Assembly: GCA_963744935.1 (NCBI GenBank)
Contig: CAVUVM010000010.1
Coordinates: forward strand, 1 to 64,000
Reading direction: 5' to 3'
DNA: 64,000 bases
Origin: Bog-473 sp963744935
Lineage (GTDB): Bacteria > Actinomycetota > Acidimicrobiia > Acidimicrobiales > RAAP-2
The position numbers were made by a program, and so were the translations under genes. Below the pieces are notes generated by a model. It had not been told where the DNA came from. It ran no database searches and was given only the letters and a program-made list of their open reading frames with translations. This document shows, one piece after another, positions 54,873 to 63,224 of the stretch (the stretch's first letter is position 1; each line of letters opens with the position of its first letter).

Positions 54873-55623
54873 ATGAAAGGTGTGATCCTCGCCGGCGGAA
54901 CGGGATCGCGGCTGTATCCCCTGACCCGGATCACGAACAAGCATCTGCTGCCCATCTACGACCGGCCCATGATCGCCTGGTCCATCGAGGCGGTCGTCTC
55001 CAGCGGCATCGACGAGATCATGCTCGTCACCGGTGGGACCCACGCGGGCGAGTTCTTGCGCCTGCTGGGCAACGGGCACGAATGGGGCATCAAGCAGCTG
55101 TCCTATGCGTATCAGGAGAAGGCGGGTGGCATCGCGGAAGCACTCGGCCTAGCCGCCCGCTTCGCGGAGGGCGGCCCGGTGCTCGTCATGCTCGCGGACA
55201 ACATCGTCGAGCGCTCCATCAAGCCGATGGTGGACGCGTTCTGCGCCAACCCCACCGGCGCGCGCATCCTTCTCTCGAAGGTGGAAGAGCCCGAACACCT
55301 GCGTCACCTCGGCGTGCCGGTGTTCGGCGACACCGGACAGCGTGGTGCACATCGAGGAGAAGCCCGAAGTACCGGCGTCGGGGTACTGCGTGACAGGCAT
55401 CTACTGCTACGAGGCCGGCGTGTTCGACATCATCGGCGACCTCGTCCCCTCGGGCCGGGGCGAGCTCGAGATCACCGACGTCAACAACCACTACGTCGCC
55501 AAGGACCAGATGGCGCACGACGTCCAGGAGGGCTTCTGGGGCGATGCCGGCGAGTCGATCGAGGCGTACTACGCCGTCAACGACTTCGTACGGCAGAACG
55601 GTGCCAACCTGCCGCTGCCGTAA
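54873..55623 (+). pseudogene. Glucose-1-phosphate thymidylyltransferase-like protein, frameshifted
   Basis: Sugar-nucleotide enzyme of the RmlA type. Frame one begins with MKGVILAGGTGSRLYPLTRI, the nucleotide-binding signature, and runs to HLRHLGVPVFGDT. The rest, from VVHIEEKPEVPASGYCVTGI to ITDVNNHYVAKDQMAH, is in the +1 frame. Removing one base near 55338 restores a 249-residue protein, close to the shorter members of the family. The rest of the dTDP-rhamnose pathway (rmlB, C, D) is not nearby. It follows the ADH gene by 30 bp. A sequence error is as likely as decay. Confidence 0.82.
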
Positions 55624-55699
55624 CAATCCTGGGCCCGGCGACGAACCGTGGACACGGCCTGCATCAGAGGGGTGGCCCGCTCGACCCCGCCGGCGCCTT

Positions 55700-57724
55700 T
55701 CAGTGCGGCGGGTCAGCCTCCGCCGCCGGCGCCACAGAAGGCACATCGACGTGACTGCGCACGCTTTCGGCGATCCCCGCTCCGTTCAACCCTAGCGAGG
55801 CCAAGATGTCATCGGGCTTGCCCTGCGCCAGGTACTGGCGGGGGATGCCCAGCACCCGCGTCCGCGGCAGAGGGAGCGCCGCCGACTCAATCAGGGCGGT
55901 CATGGCGTCGATGAGGAACGCGCCGGCGCCACCGTGACGCACCCCGTCCTCTGCGGTGACCACCAACCGGTGCCGGGCCGCGTCGGCGAGCATCGAGACG
56001 TCGGGCGGGCAGACCACGCGCACGTCCCACACCGTCGCGTCGATCCCATCGGCCGCCAGCTCGTCGGCGGCGTCGAGACACGCACCCACCGTCTTTCCCA
56101 CACCCAACAAGCAGACCGACCCGTCGCCAACGCGTAGTTGCCGGGCCTCGAGCCCGCTCCCCACGTCGTCAAACGCCACGTGCCGTGGCGCCGTCTTGGG
56201 CAGGCGGATGGTGGACGGACCGGGCAGCGCCAGCGCCGCCCGCAGCATGGGCGCCACCTCTTCGGCCGTCGACGGGGCGAACACCGTCATGCCCGGGATC
56301 GACAACGACAGCGCCAGGTCGAGCACGCCGTGGTGCGACGGGCCATCGTCGCCCGTGATGCCGGCCCGGTCGAGTACGAACACCACGGGGCAGCCGTGCA
56401 GCCCGACGTCGAGATTGGCCTGGTCGAACGCCCGCGAAAAGAAAGTCGAGTACACCGCCACCACGGGCCGCAGCCCGGCCATGGCCATGCCCGCAGCCGA
56501 GGTCGCCTCGTGCTGCTCGGCGATGCCGACGTCGAAGAATCGGTCCGGGTAGCGGGCCTGGAAGGCGAGCAGCCCCGTGGGACCCGGCATCGCCGCGGTC
56601 AGCGCCACCACCCGCGGGTCCTCGGCGGCCACCGCCAGCAGCGCACGGGAGAAGGCGTCCGTGTACGTCGCCGCCCGCGGCATCCCCTCGTCGACCGCGG
56701 TTTCAGGGACTGATCCCGGCGAGGACAGTCCGCCACCGTCGGATGCCGCCGAGCCGCCTACGGCCCGACCCGCCGAGCTCCCCACCGTGTTCTCGAGCGC
56801 CACGGTCTGTGTCTGCGTCGCCTTCACGTCGTGCAGGCGCTGCACCTCGTCCTCTTCGGCCGGCGCGTACCCGCGGCCCTTCTGGGTCAGCACGTGGACG
56901 ACGATCGGCCCGTCCCACTCGGCGGCGTGCGTGAAGGCTTGCTCCATGTGCTCGATGTCGTGACCGTCGATCGGTCCCGCGTACCGCACGCCGAGGGCCT
57001 CGAAGAAGGTGTGCGGCGCCACCATCTCGCGCAGCGCGCTCGTCAAGGAGTGCACGCTCGAATAGGCGAGCTCGCCGAAGGCGGGCAGCTCACGCAGGCG
57101 CAGGCGCAGGCGCTCACGGGCCGCCGTGTACGTCGGGTTCAGCCGCAGGGAGGTCAACGACTGCGACAGCTGCGACACGGTCGGCGCATACGAGCGGCCG
57201 TTGTCGTTCAGCACGATCACCACCCGGCGGTGGGAGTGGCCCAGATTGTTCAGCGCCTCGTAGGCCATGCCCCCGGTCAGCGCACCGTCTCCCACCACTG
57301 CGACCACGCGTCGCTCGGCCCCCACGCCCCGCAGGGCGAACCCCGAGGCGATCCCGTGCGCGTACGACAGCGCCGTCGAGGCGTGACTGTTCTCGATCCA
57401 GTCGTGTTCCGACTCCGCCCGGTTGGGGTAGCCGCTCATCCCGCCCGCCATCCGCAGGTTCTTGAACCCGTACCGCCGCCCCGTCACCAGCTTGTGCACG
57501 TAGGCCTGGTGGCCCGTGTCCCACAAGATGACGTCGCGAGGCGAGTCGAAGACCCGGTGCAGCGCCAGCGTCATCTCCACCGCACCCAGATTCGACCCCA
57601 GGTGCCCGCCCGTCGTGGTGACCGTGTCGACGATGAAACTCCGGATCTCAGCGCTCAGCTCGTCGAGTTCCTCGTAACTCAGGCCCTTCACGTCGGCCGG
57701 TGTCTCGATGCTCTGCAGGATCAT
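55700..57724 (-). CDS. dxs: 1-deoxy-D-xylulose-5-phosphate synthase
   Basis: First enzyme of the MEP isoprenoid pathway, joining pyruvate and glyceraldehyde 3-phosphate with thiamine diphosphate, 674 residues. The TPP/Mg motif is VVGDGALTGGMAYEALNNLG, the N-terminal LSAEIRSFIVDTVTTTGGHL and WDTGHQAYVHKLVTGRR are typical, and the catalytic Glu lies in DVGIAEQHEATSAAGMAMAG. A low-complexity insert rich in Ser/Gly around residues 305-345 separates the domains. It is the last gene of a minus-strand operon, overlapping the MFS gene by 4 bp. Actinobacteria often carry one or two dxs copies. Confidence 0.95.
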   Translation of the reverse strand: MILQSIETPADVKGLSYEELDELSAEIRSFIVDTVTTTGGHLGSNLGAVEMTLALHRVFDSPRDVILWDTGHQAYVHKLVTGRRYGFKNLRMAGGMSGYPNRAESEHDWIENSHASTALSYAHGIASGFALRGVGAERRVVAVVGDGALTGGMAYEALNNLGHSHRRVVIVLNDNGRSYAPTVSQLSQSLTSLRLNPTYTAARERLRLRLRELPAFGELAYSSVHSLTSALREMVAPHTFFEALGVRYAGPIDGHDIEHMEQAFTHAAEWDGPIVVHVLTQKGRGYAPAEEDEVQRLHDVKATQTQTVALENTVGSSAGRAVGGSAASDGGGLSSPGSVPETAVDEGMPRAATYTDAFSRALLAVAAEDPRVVALTAAMPGPTGLLAFQARYPDRFFDVGIAEQHEATSAAGMAMAGLRPVVAVYSTFFSRAFDQANLDVGLHGCPVVFVLDRAGITGDDGPSHHGVLDLALSLSIPGMTVFAPSTAEEVAPMLRAALALPGPSTIRLPKTAPRHVAFDDVGSGLEARQLRVGDGSVCLLGVGKTVGACLDAADELAADGIDATVWDVRVVCPPDVSMLADAARHRLVVTAEDGVRHGGAGAFLIDAMTALIESAALPLPRTRVLGIPRQYLAQGKPDDILASLGLNGAGIAESVRSHVDVPSVAPAAEADPPH

Positions 57725-58917
57725 GGCGATCCGTCCACGCTACCGCGTGGCACGCCGACGACCCCTTCATGACGGGACCGGTCGCCGCTCAGCAGGACGC
57801 ACCCGGCGACCCCGAAGGAGGACAGGGCGAGGACCTGCAACCCACGAGCGGGCCCGAGTGTCTGGGAGACCCAGCCGACGATGGGCGCACCGGCGACCCA
57901 ACCCACGTACCCAGCCGCCGTGAACGTCCCGACGGTGCTGACGACCTGGCTGGCCATGCGGCTGACGGTGCTCATGACGAGCGGCCAGAACAACGACGCG
58001 CCGCCGGCCCCCAGCGCCAGCCCAACGGCGGCCAACCCTGACAGCGACGTCAGCGACTCGAGCAAGATGCCGCTGCCCGCGACGCACCCGCCGACGATCA
58101 GGGCGTGCCGGCTCGACAGCCGCCCCAGCAGCGTCCCGCCGGCTCCCCGCGTGGTGGCCGCCACCGCCTGGCCGACCACGTAGGCCCCGGCGCCGAGCAG
58201 CACACCCGTGGCCAGGTGGTTGCGCAGGTAGAGGACGCCCCAGGTGTCGACGCCGCCCTCGGTGATCTCGGCCAGCGCGAACACCAACAACAACAAGAGG
58301 AGGCCTTCTTGTCGCAGCCGTCTCACGGGGTGCTGTGCGACGGATCTGGTGGTGCCCGCCGCCTCGGATGCGCCGGGATCGGTGGCGGCGGCCCAGACCC
58401 CGACCGCCAGAGCGACGACGGCGATGCCGGGCCAGATCCAGCGCCAGGACACGCCGGCGTGGATCACGATGGCGGCGACGGCTGCCCCGACCAACGCCCC
58501 TCCGTTGAAGAGGGCGTGCAGGCGCACGAGCATCGAGGGGTGCCCGACGAGTCGGTGCGAGGCCTCCGCGTTCATGGCGGTGTCGATGGAGCCGCCTGCC
58601 ACCTCGGTCAGGACGAGGACGACGGCGAAGGCCCATTTGTTGGTCATGGCGGCCAGCACGCAGAGCAACACAGCCCAGGCGAACAGCGCGATCCACAGCA
58701 GCCGCCGGGCGCCCACGCGGGCCGACAGGTGCGCCATGACCGCACTCGATCCGCCGGCGACGGCGATGGCGACTGCCAGCAGGATGCCGAGCTGGGAGTC
58801 GTTGAGGCCGAAGGCGTGCTGGATGTTGAAGAGCATCACCGCCCAGCTGCCCCAGAACAGGCCGAAGGTCGCGAACGCTGCGACGACCGGTCCCGCGCCG
58901 GCCAGCAGCGTGCGCAT
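57721..58917 (-). CDS. MFS transporter
   Basis: A 398-residue major facilitator with about 12 hydrophobic segments (for example VVAAFATFGLFWGSWAVMLF, LALAEITEGGVDTWGVLYLR region, and GLAAVGLALGAGGASLFWPL). The loop between segments 2 and 3 (MAHLSARVGARRLLW) keeps the family Gly/Arg pattern. It resembles the FucP/YbjJ-type group; the substrate is unknown. The stop overlaps dxs by 4 bp, and the start follows the thioesterase gene by 5 bp. Confidence 0.87.
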   Translation of the reverse strand: MRTLLAGAGPVVAAFATFGLFWGSWAVMLFNIQHAFGLNDSQLGILLAVAIAVAGGSSAVMAHLSARVGARRLLWIALFAWAVLLCVLAAMTNKWAFAVVLVLTEVAGGSIDTAMNAEASHRLVGHPSMLVRLHALFNGGALVGAAVAAIVIHAGVSWRWIWPGIAVVALAVGVWAAATDPGASEAAGTTRSVAQHPVRRLRQEGLLLLLLVFALAEITEGGVDTWGVLYLRNHLATGVLLGAGAYVVGQAVAATTRGAGGTLLGRLSSRHALIVGGCVAGSGILLESLTSLSGLAAVGLALGAGGASLFWPLVMSTVSRMASQVVSTVGTFTAAGYVGWVAGAPIVGWVSQTLGPARGLQVLALSSFGVAGCVLLSGDRSRHEGVVGVPRGSVDGSP

Positions 58918-58922
58918 CGCGC

Positions 58923-59339
58923 TCAGGGCTTGCCCGTTTTACCCAAGAAGGCGGCCCGGTCCACTACGACCCGGGTGACCCGACCGGCGCCCACGAGACC
59001 CCCGCCGTCGTTCTCGAGGCGGGCGGCCGAGACGGTGAAGACGAGGCGGCGGCCCTCGACTTTGACCAGCGTCGCCTCGGCCAGCACGACCGAGCCGATG
59101 GCAACGGGGGCGAGATGGTCGAACTGCACCCGGGTCGCGACGCTCACCTGCGCGTCGGTGAGATGACCGTCTGTGGCGCTGCAGGTGGCCTCTTCGCACA
59201 GCGCAATGAGCCGGGGCGTGGCGAGCACCGGGACGTCGCCTGAGCGGAAGTGCTCGGCCGTGTCCTCGTCGCCCACGGTCAGCTCGATCTGCGCGCTCAG
59301 GCCCGCGTGCGGCCCGTGCCCGGCTGCGGTTGTCGTCAC
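58923..59339 (-). CDS. Hotdog-fold thioesterase (FlK-like)
   Basis: A 138-residue single hotdog protein of the fluoroacetyl-CoA thioesterase-like group. Landmarks are VLATPRLIALCEEATCSATD, then VSVATRVQFDHLAPVAIGSV with a conserved His, and EGRRLVFTVSAARLENDG. It should cleave small CoA thioesters; the FlK name does not imply fluoroacetate here. The GTG at 59339 lies only 18 bp from the GTG of tldD on the other strand, so both messages must have almost no leader. First gene of the thioesterase-MFS-dxs operon. Confidence 0.8.
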   Translation of the reverse strand: MTTTAAGHGPHAGLSAQIELTVGDEDTAEHFRSGDVPVLATPRLIALCEEATCSATDGHLTDAQVSVATRVQFDHLAPVAIGSVVLAEATLVKVEGRRLVFTVSAARLENDGGGLVGAGRVTRVVVDRAAFLGKTGKP

Positions 59340-59357
59340 GACGATTACGATACCTGG
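59340..59357. promoter_or_regulatory. Overlapping divergent leaderless-type -10 elements
   Basis: The 18 bp between two divergent GTG starts contain TACGAT (59346-59351) for tldD and, on the other strand, TATCGT (59352-59347) for the thioesterase. Each ends 6-7 bases before its start codon, the place expected of a -10 element for a leaderless mRNA. The two hexamers overlap by five bases, so the polymerase could serve only one direction at a time. No clear -35 is visible for either. Confidence 0.45.
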
Positions 59358-60755
59358 GTGCCTGACGCCGCCCTCATCGATTCTGACGTGCTCGAACGCG
59401 TGCTCACCGCCGCCCTGGCGGGGGGCGGTGACATGGCCGAGGTGTTCGCCGAGGACGCGGCGACCGCCAGCGCCATGCTCGACGACCGCCGTGTCGAGGA
59501 GTTGTCGTCGGGGCGCAACCGCGGGGCCGGGATCCGGGTGGTCGACGGCGAGACGACCGGCTTCGCCCACACGGCGGACCTCAGCGAGCCCGGCCTGCTG
59601 GCGGCGGCCCGCGCGGCGGCGGCCGTCGCCCGCCAAGGCGACGGCGGCGTGCGCACGGTGGCGCTCGACCCGCTCTCGGCCCACGGCAGCGGCGACCGCA
59701 CGTCACCGGACACCGTCGAGAAGGCCCACAAGCTCGAGCTGTTGACCCGGGCCGACGAAGCGGCCCGCGCCACTGGGGATGCCATCACCCAGGTGCAGGT
59801 GGGCTGCGGCGACAGCCGGCGGCGCGTGCTGGTCGCCAACTCCGAGGGCCTCTACGCCCAGGACGACCAGATCCGCACTCGCTTCAACGTCGTCTGCGTG
59901 GCCAACGGCGACACGGGGATGCAGACCGGCTACGAGTCGCTGGCCCGTACCGAGGGCTACGAGATCTTCGAACGCCACCGGGTCGAGGACATCGCGCACG
60001 CGGCCGCCCAGCGCGCGCTGACCAAGTTGTCGGCTCGGCCGTCGCCCTCGGGCGAGGTGCCGATCGTGCTCGCGGGCGGGAGCGGCGGCATCCTCTTCCA
60101 CGAGGCGTGTGGCCACGGTCTCGAGGCCGACCACATCTTGAAGGACTCGTCGGTCTACACCGGGCGGGTCGGTGAGCTCGTCGCCAGCCCGCTCGTCACG
60201 CTCGTCGACGACGGCACCGTGCTCGGCGAGTGGGGCAACTTCGCCATCGATGACGAGGGGCACGCCCCGGCGCGCAACGTGCTCATCGAGAACGGCGTCC
60301 TCACCGACTACATGTGGGACTGGCTCCGGGCGCGCAAAGAAGGCCGCGCCTCGTCGGGCAACGGCCGCCGGCAGAGCTACCAGCACCTGCCCATGGTGCG
60401 GATGACCAACACCTATCTCCTCGCCGGCGCCGAGAACCCCGACGAGATCATCGCCCAGACACCCTCGGGCGTGTACGTGAAGAAGCTCGGTGGCGGCCAG
60501 GTCAACACCGCCACCGGCGACTTCGTGTTCGGCACCACCGAGGCCTATCTGATTGAGAACGGTCGGATCACCGAGCCGTTGCGCGACGCCAATCTCATCG
60601 GGAACGGACCCGAGGTGCTGCGGCGCATCGACGCGGTGGCTACCGACTTCGACATGACACCGGGCACCTGCGGCAAGGACGGGCAGAGCGTCCCGGTCGG
60701 CTGCGGGCAGGCGACGCTGCGCATCACCGGCGTCACCCTCGGAGGCACGGCGTGA
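59358..60755 (+). CDS. tldD: TldD-like metalloprotease subunit
   Basis: A 465-residue subunit of the TldD/TldE peptidase, which degrades or trims small peptides and leaderless antitoxin or bacteriocin substrates. The metal motif HEACGHGLEAD (HExxxH) is present near residue 250, with more ligands expected around the late VGCGQATLRI region. The family block VKKLGGGQVNTATGDFVFGT is intact. The GTG at 59358 is used; a longer frame would cross the divergent thioesterase gene. A 4-bp overlap links it to tldE. Confidence 0.92.
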   Translation: MPDAALIDSDVLERVLTAALAGGGDMAEVFAEDAATASAMLDDRRVEELSSGRNRGAGIRVVDGETTGFAHTADLSEPGLLAAARAAAAVARQGDGGVRTVALDPLSAHGSGDRTSPDTVEKAHKLELLTRADEAARATGDAITQVQVGCGDSRRRVLVANSEGLYAQDDQIRTRFNVVCVANGDTGMQTGYESLARTEGYEIFERHRVEDIAHAAAQRALTKLSARPSPSGEVPIVLAGGSGGILFHEACGHGLEADHILKDSSVYTGRVGELVASPLVTLVDDGTVLGEWGNFAIDDEGHAPARNVLIENGVLTDYMWDWLRARKEGRASSGNGRRQSYQHLPMVRMTNTYLLAGAENPDEIIAQTPSGVYVKKLGGGQVNTATGDFVFGTTEAYLIENGRITEPLRDANLIGNGPEVLRRIDAVATDFDMTPGTCGKDGQSVPVGCGQATLRITGVTLGGTA

Positions 60756-62120
60756 ACGAGAGCGATCTCCTCGAGCTGGCCAACTCTGTCGTGGCGCAAG
60801 CCCGTCCCGGCGAAGGGATGGAGGTCTACGCCACGCGGGGCACCGACACCGAGGTGCGCGCGTACGAGGGCGCGGTCGAGTCGCTCACCTCGGCCGACTC
60901 CTCGGGCGTCGGCATCCGCGTGCTCATCGACGAGCCCGGGAATGCGGGGAGCCAGGTCGGCTTTGCCTGGGCCGGCTCCCTCGACCCCGCCCTCCTGGCC
61001 GCCACGCTGGCCGACGCCCGCGACAACGCGCGCTTCGCCACGCCCGACCCCGACGTCGTCCTGGCCGAGCCCGACGGCGTGGCCGCGGTGGAGCTCGACC
61101 TCTGGGACGACGGGGTCACCGCCACACCCATGGAGAAGAAGGTCGCACTGGCGCTCGAGCTCGAGCGGGCGACGCGTGCGGCGGACCCGCGTGTGCGCCA
61201 GGTCTCCTCGGCCGATTACTCGGACAGCCGGGTCGAGGTCGCACTCGTCACGACCACCGGCATCTCGTCGTACCGGCGCCGTACGAACGCGTTCCTCTCC
61301 GTCGACGCCATCGTCGGCGAGGGTGCGGACACCCAGACCGGCGCGGGGTTCAGTGTCGGGCGCGGGCCGGGCGATCTGGTGCCGGACGAGGCGATGGACG
61401 ACGCGGTGTTGCGCGCCGACGCGCATGCTGGGCGCGCAGAAGGCGCGCTCGACCCACTGCACGGTCGTGTTCGACCCCCGGGTCGTCTCGACGTTGCTCG
61501 GTGTCATCGCGTCGGCGCTCTCCGGTGAGGCGTTGGTGAAGGGACGCTCGTTCTTCGCGGGGCGTACGGGGGAGCCGGTGGCGGCTCCGTCGGTCACTCT
61601 GGTCGACGACCCGACCGACCCCCGCGCCTACGGTGCCGCCTCACACGACGGCGAGGGCCTGGCCTGCCGGCGCAACGTCCTCATCTCAGACGGGATCCTG
61701 CGCATGTTTGTCTTCGACACCGTGTCGGCCCGCCGGGCGGGCGCGGTGTCGACGGGCTCCGCCGTGCGCGGGGGCTTTGCCGGCACGCCCTCGGCCGGCT
61801 GCCGCGCCCTCGTGCTGACGCCGGGGGCCTCGAGCCAGGACGAGATCCTCGCCGCGGTGGGGGAGGGGCTCTACGTCCAGTCGGTGACCGGCGTCCACTC
61901 GGGGGTCAACCCGGTGAGCGGGGACTTCTCGGTGGGGGCGGAGGGGCTGCTGATCGAGGGCGGGTCGCTCGGTCAACCGGTGCGCGAGGTGACGGTGGCC
62001 TCCACGCTGCAGCGCATGCTGCAATCCGTGGTGGAGATCGGTGCCGACCTGCGCTGGCTCCCCGGTGTGGCTGCCGGCCAGACCCTGGCCATCGCCGACA
62101 TGTCGCTCAGCGGCGACTGA
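60752..62120 (+). pseudogene. tldE: TldE/PmbA-like subunit, frameshifted
   Basis: Partner of TldD lacking the metal motif. Frame one runs from the GTG at 60752 to GPGDLVPDEAMDDAVLRA and contains SADSSGVGIRVLIDEPG. The rest, from MLGAQKARSTHCTVVFDPRV to LPGVAAGQTLAIADMSLSGD, is in the +1 frame. Deleting one base near 61415-61420 restores 455 residues, the normal size, with the family block VTGVHSGVNPVSGDFSVGAE. As written, the second half would not be made. TldD needs TldE, so either the complex is lost or the base is an error. Confidence 0.85.
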
Positions 62121-62507
62121 TCAGCTGGAGCTGGCGGCCGAGGCGGCCGGCTTGGCTGACTTGGTCTCTTTGCTGGTCGAGTCCCCACCGCCCTTCGACG
62201 AGTCTCCGCTGCCCTTCGACGAGTCTCCGCTGCCCTTCGAGTCCGTGTCGCTCTTGGAGGTGTCCGCGCCGCTCTTCGACGAGTCGTCCGACTTGGTTGC
62301 ATCGGAGGACTTGCCGTTGGACTTCGCCGCGGCCCGCGAGTCCGTCTTGTAGAAGCCACTGCCTTTGAGCACGATGCCGACGGGGCTGTAGACCTTGCGC
62401 AGCGCAGCACCGCATTCGGGGCATTCGGTCAGCGGGTCGTCCGTGAAGCTCTGGACGGCCTCGAGCCGATGCCCGCACGCCGTGCATGCGTATTCATAGG
62501 TCGGCAC
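62121..62507 (-). CDS. FmdB-family zinc ribbon protein
   Basis: A 128-residue protein. The first 55 residues are the FmdB regulatory zinc ribbon: VPTYEYACTACGHRLEAVQS and LTECPECGAALRKVYSPVGI give two CxxC pairs, and LKGSGFYKTDSR closes the family pattern. The remaining 70 are a highly charged Ser/Lys/Asp/Gly tail with repeats such as GSGDSSKGSGDSSKGGGDS, of unknown role. The GTG at 62507 has GGAGGG before it. The gene converges with tldE, separated by no gap. Confidence 0.85.
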   Translation of the reverse strand: MPTYEYACTACGHRLEAVQSFTDDPLTECPECGAALRKVYSPVGIVLKGSGFYKTDSRAAAKSNGKSSDATKSDDSSKSGADTSKSDTDSKGSGDSSKGSGDSSKGGGDSTSKETKSAKPAASAASSS

Positions 62508-62592
62508 TGGATCCCTCCGTCGTTGGCACTCACCGCCTGCGACTGCCAAGTCTACCCGCCGCGACGATTCCGGTGACGACGGTCCCAGGTCG

Positions 62593-62598
62593 TAGACT
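62593..62598 (+). promoter_or_regulatory. -10 hexamer for moaC
   Basis: TAGACT ends 8 bases before the GTG start of moaC, the spacing expected for a leaderless or near-leaderless message. No strong -35 was found. Confidence 0.3.
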
Positions 62599-62606
62599 GT
62601 TTCTTC

Positions 62607-63098
62607 GTGTCCGACCGCATGCTGGCCAATCTCGACCCGCTGGGCGGAGCCCGCATGGTCGACGTCACACCCCGGGAGCCCACGCACCGCCGAGCCCTGG
62701 CCCGCTGCCGGGTCTCCATGCTGCCCGAGACCACGACCAAGGTGGCCAATAACGCCATCACCAAGGGGGACGTGATGGCGGCGGCGCGGATCGCCGGGAT
62801 CCAGGCCGCGAAGCGGACGGCCGATCTCATCCCGATGTGCCATCCGGTCCTGGTGGGCTCGATCGGCATCAATTTCTCCATCGGGGACGACTACGTCGAG
62901 GTCGAGGCCCAGGTCGAGACGGTCGACCGCACAGGCGTCGAGATGGAGGCGATGACCGCCTGCTCAGTGGCCGCCCTGACCGTCTACGACATGTGCAAGT
63001 CGGCGGACAGGACTATGACGATCGAGCATGTGGCGCTGTGGGAGAAGGCGGGCGGTCGCTCGGGGCCGTGGCGACGGGCCGAGACCAACCACATCTGA
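62607..63098 (+). CDS. moaC: Cyclic pyranopterin monophosphate synthase MoaC
   Basis: Molybdenum-cofactor enzyme that converts the MoaA product into cyclic pyranopterin monophosphate, 163 residues. Signature blocks are KRTADLIPMCHPVLVGSIGI and TGVEMEAMTACSVAALTVYD, followed by MCKSADRTMTIEHVALWEKA, all with the conserved catalytic Lys, His and Glu residues. It starts from a GTG with a -10-like hexamer just upstream and no Shine-Dalgarno. No other moa or moe gene is in the window. Confidence 0.96.
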   Translation: MSDRMLANLDPLGGARMVDVTPREPTHRRALARCRVSMLPETTTKVANNAITKGDVMAAARIAGIQAAKRTADLIPMCHPVLVGSIGINFSIGDDYVEVEAQVETVDRTGVEMEAMTACSVAALTVYDMCKSADRTMTIEHVALWEKAGGRSGPWRRAETNHI

Positions 63099-63110
63099 TC
63101 GCTCTTTCCT

Positions 63111-63186
63111 CCGTCTTCCTCCTTCTTACTGTTCCTCTTCTTTTCCCTTTCTTTCCTTTTCTTCCCCTTCTTTCCTTTTCTTTCTC
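63111..63186 (+). repeat. Polypyrimidine tract between moaC and the HNH gene
   Basis: About 76 bases almost entirely of C and T, with an uninterrupted run of some 54 pyrimidines from 63132. It is AT-richer than any other part of the window. It lies between two convergent genes, so the U-rich transcript of moaC may help termination; a purine-pyrimidine mirror of this length can also form triplex DNA. Confidence 0.8.
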
Positions 63187-63224
63187 GGCTTCTATCGTGT
63201 TCCTGGCCGCCGGACGGCTGCCCG

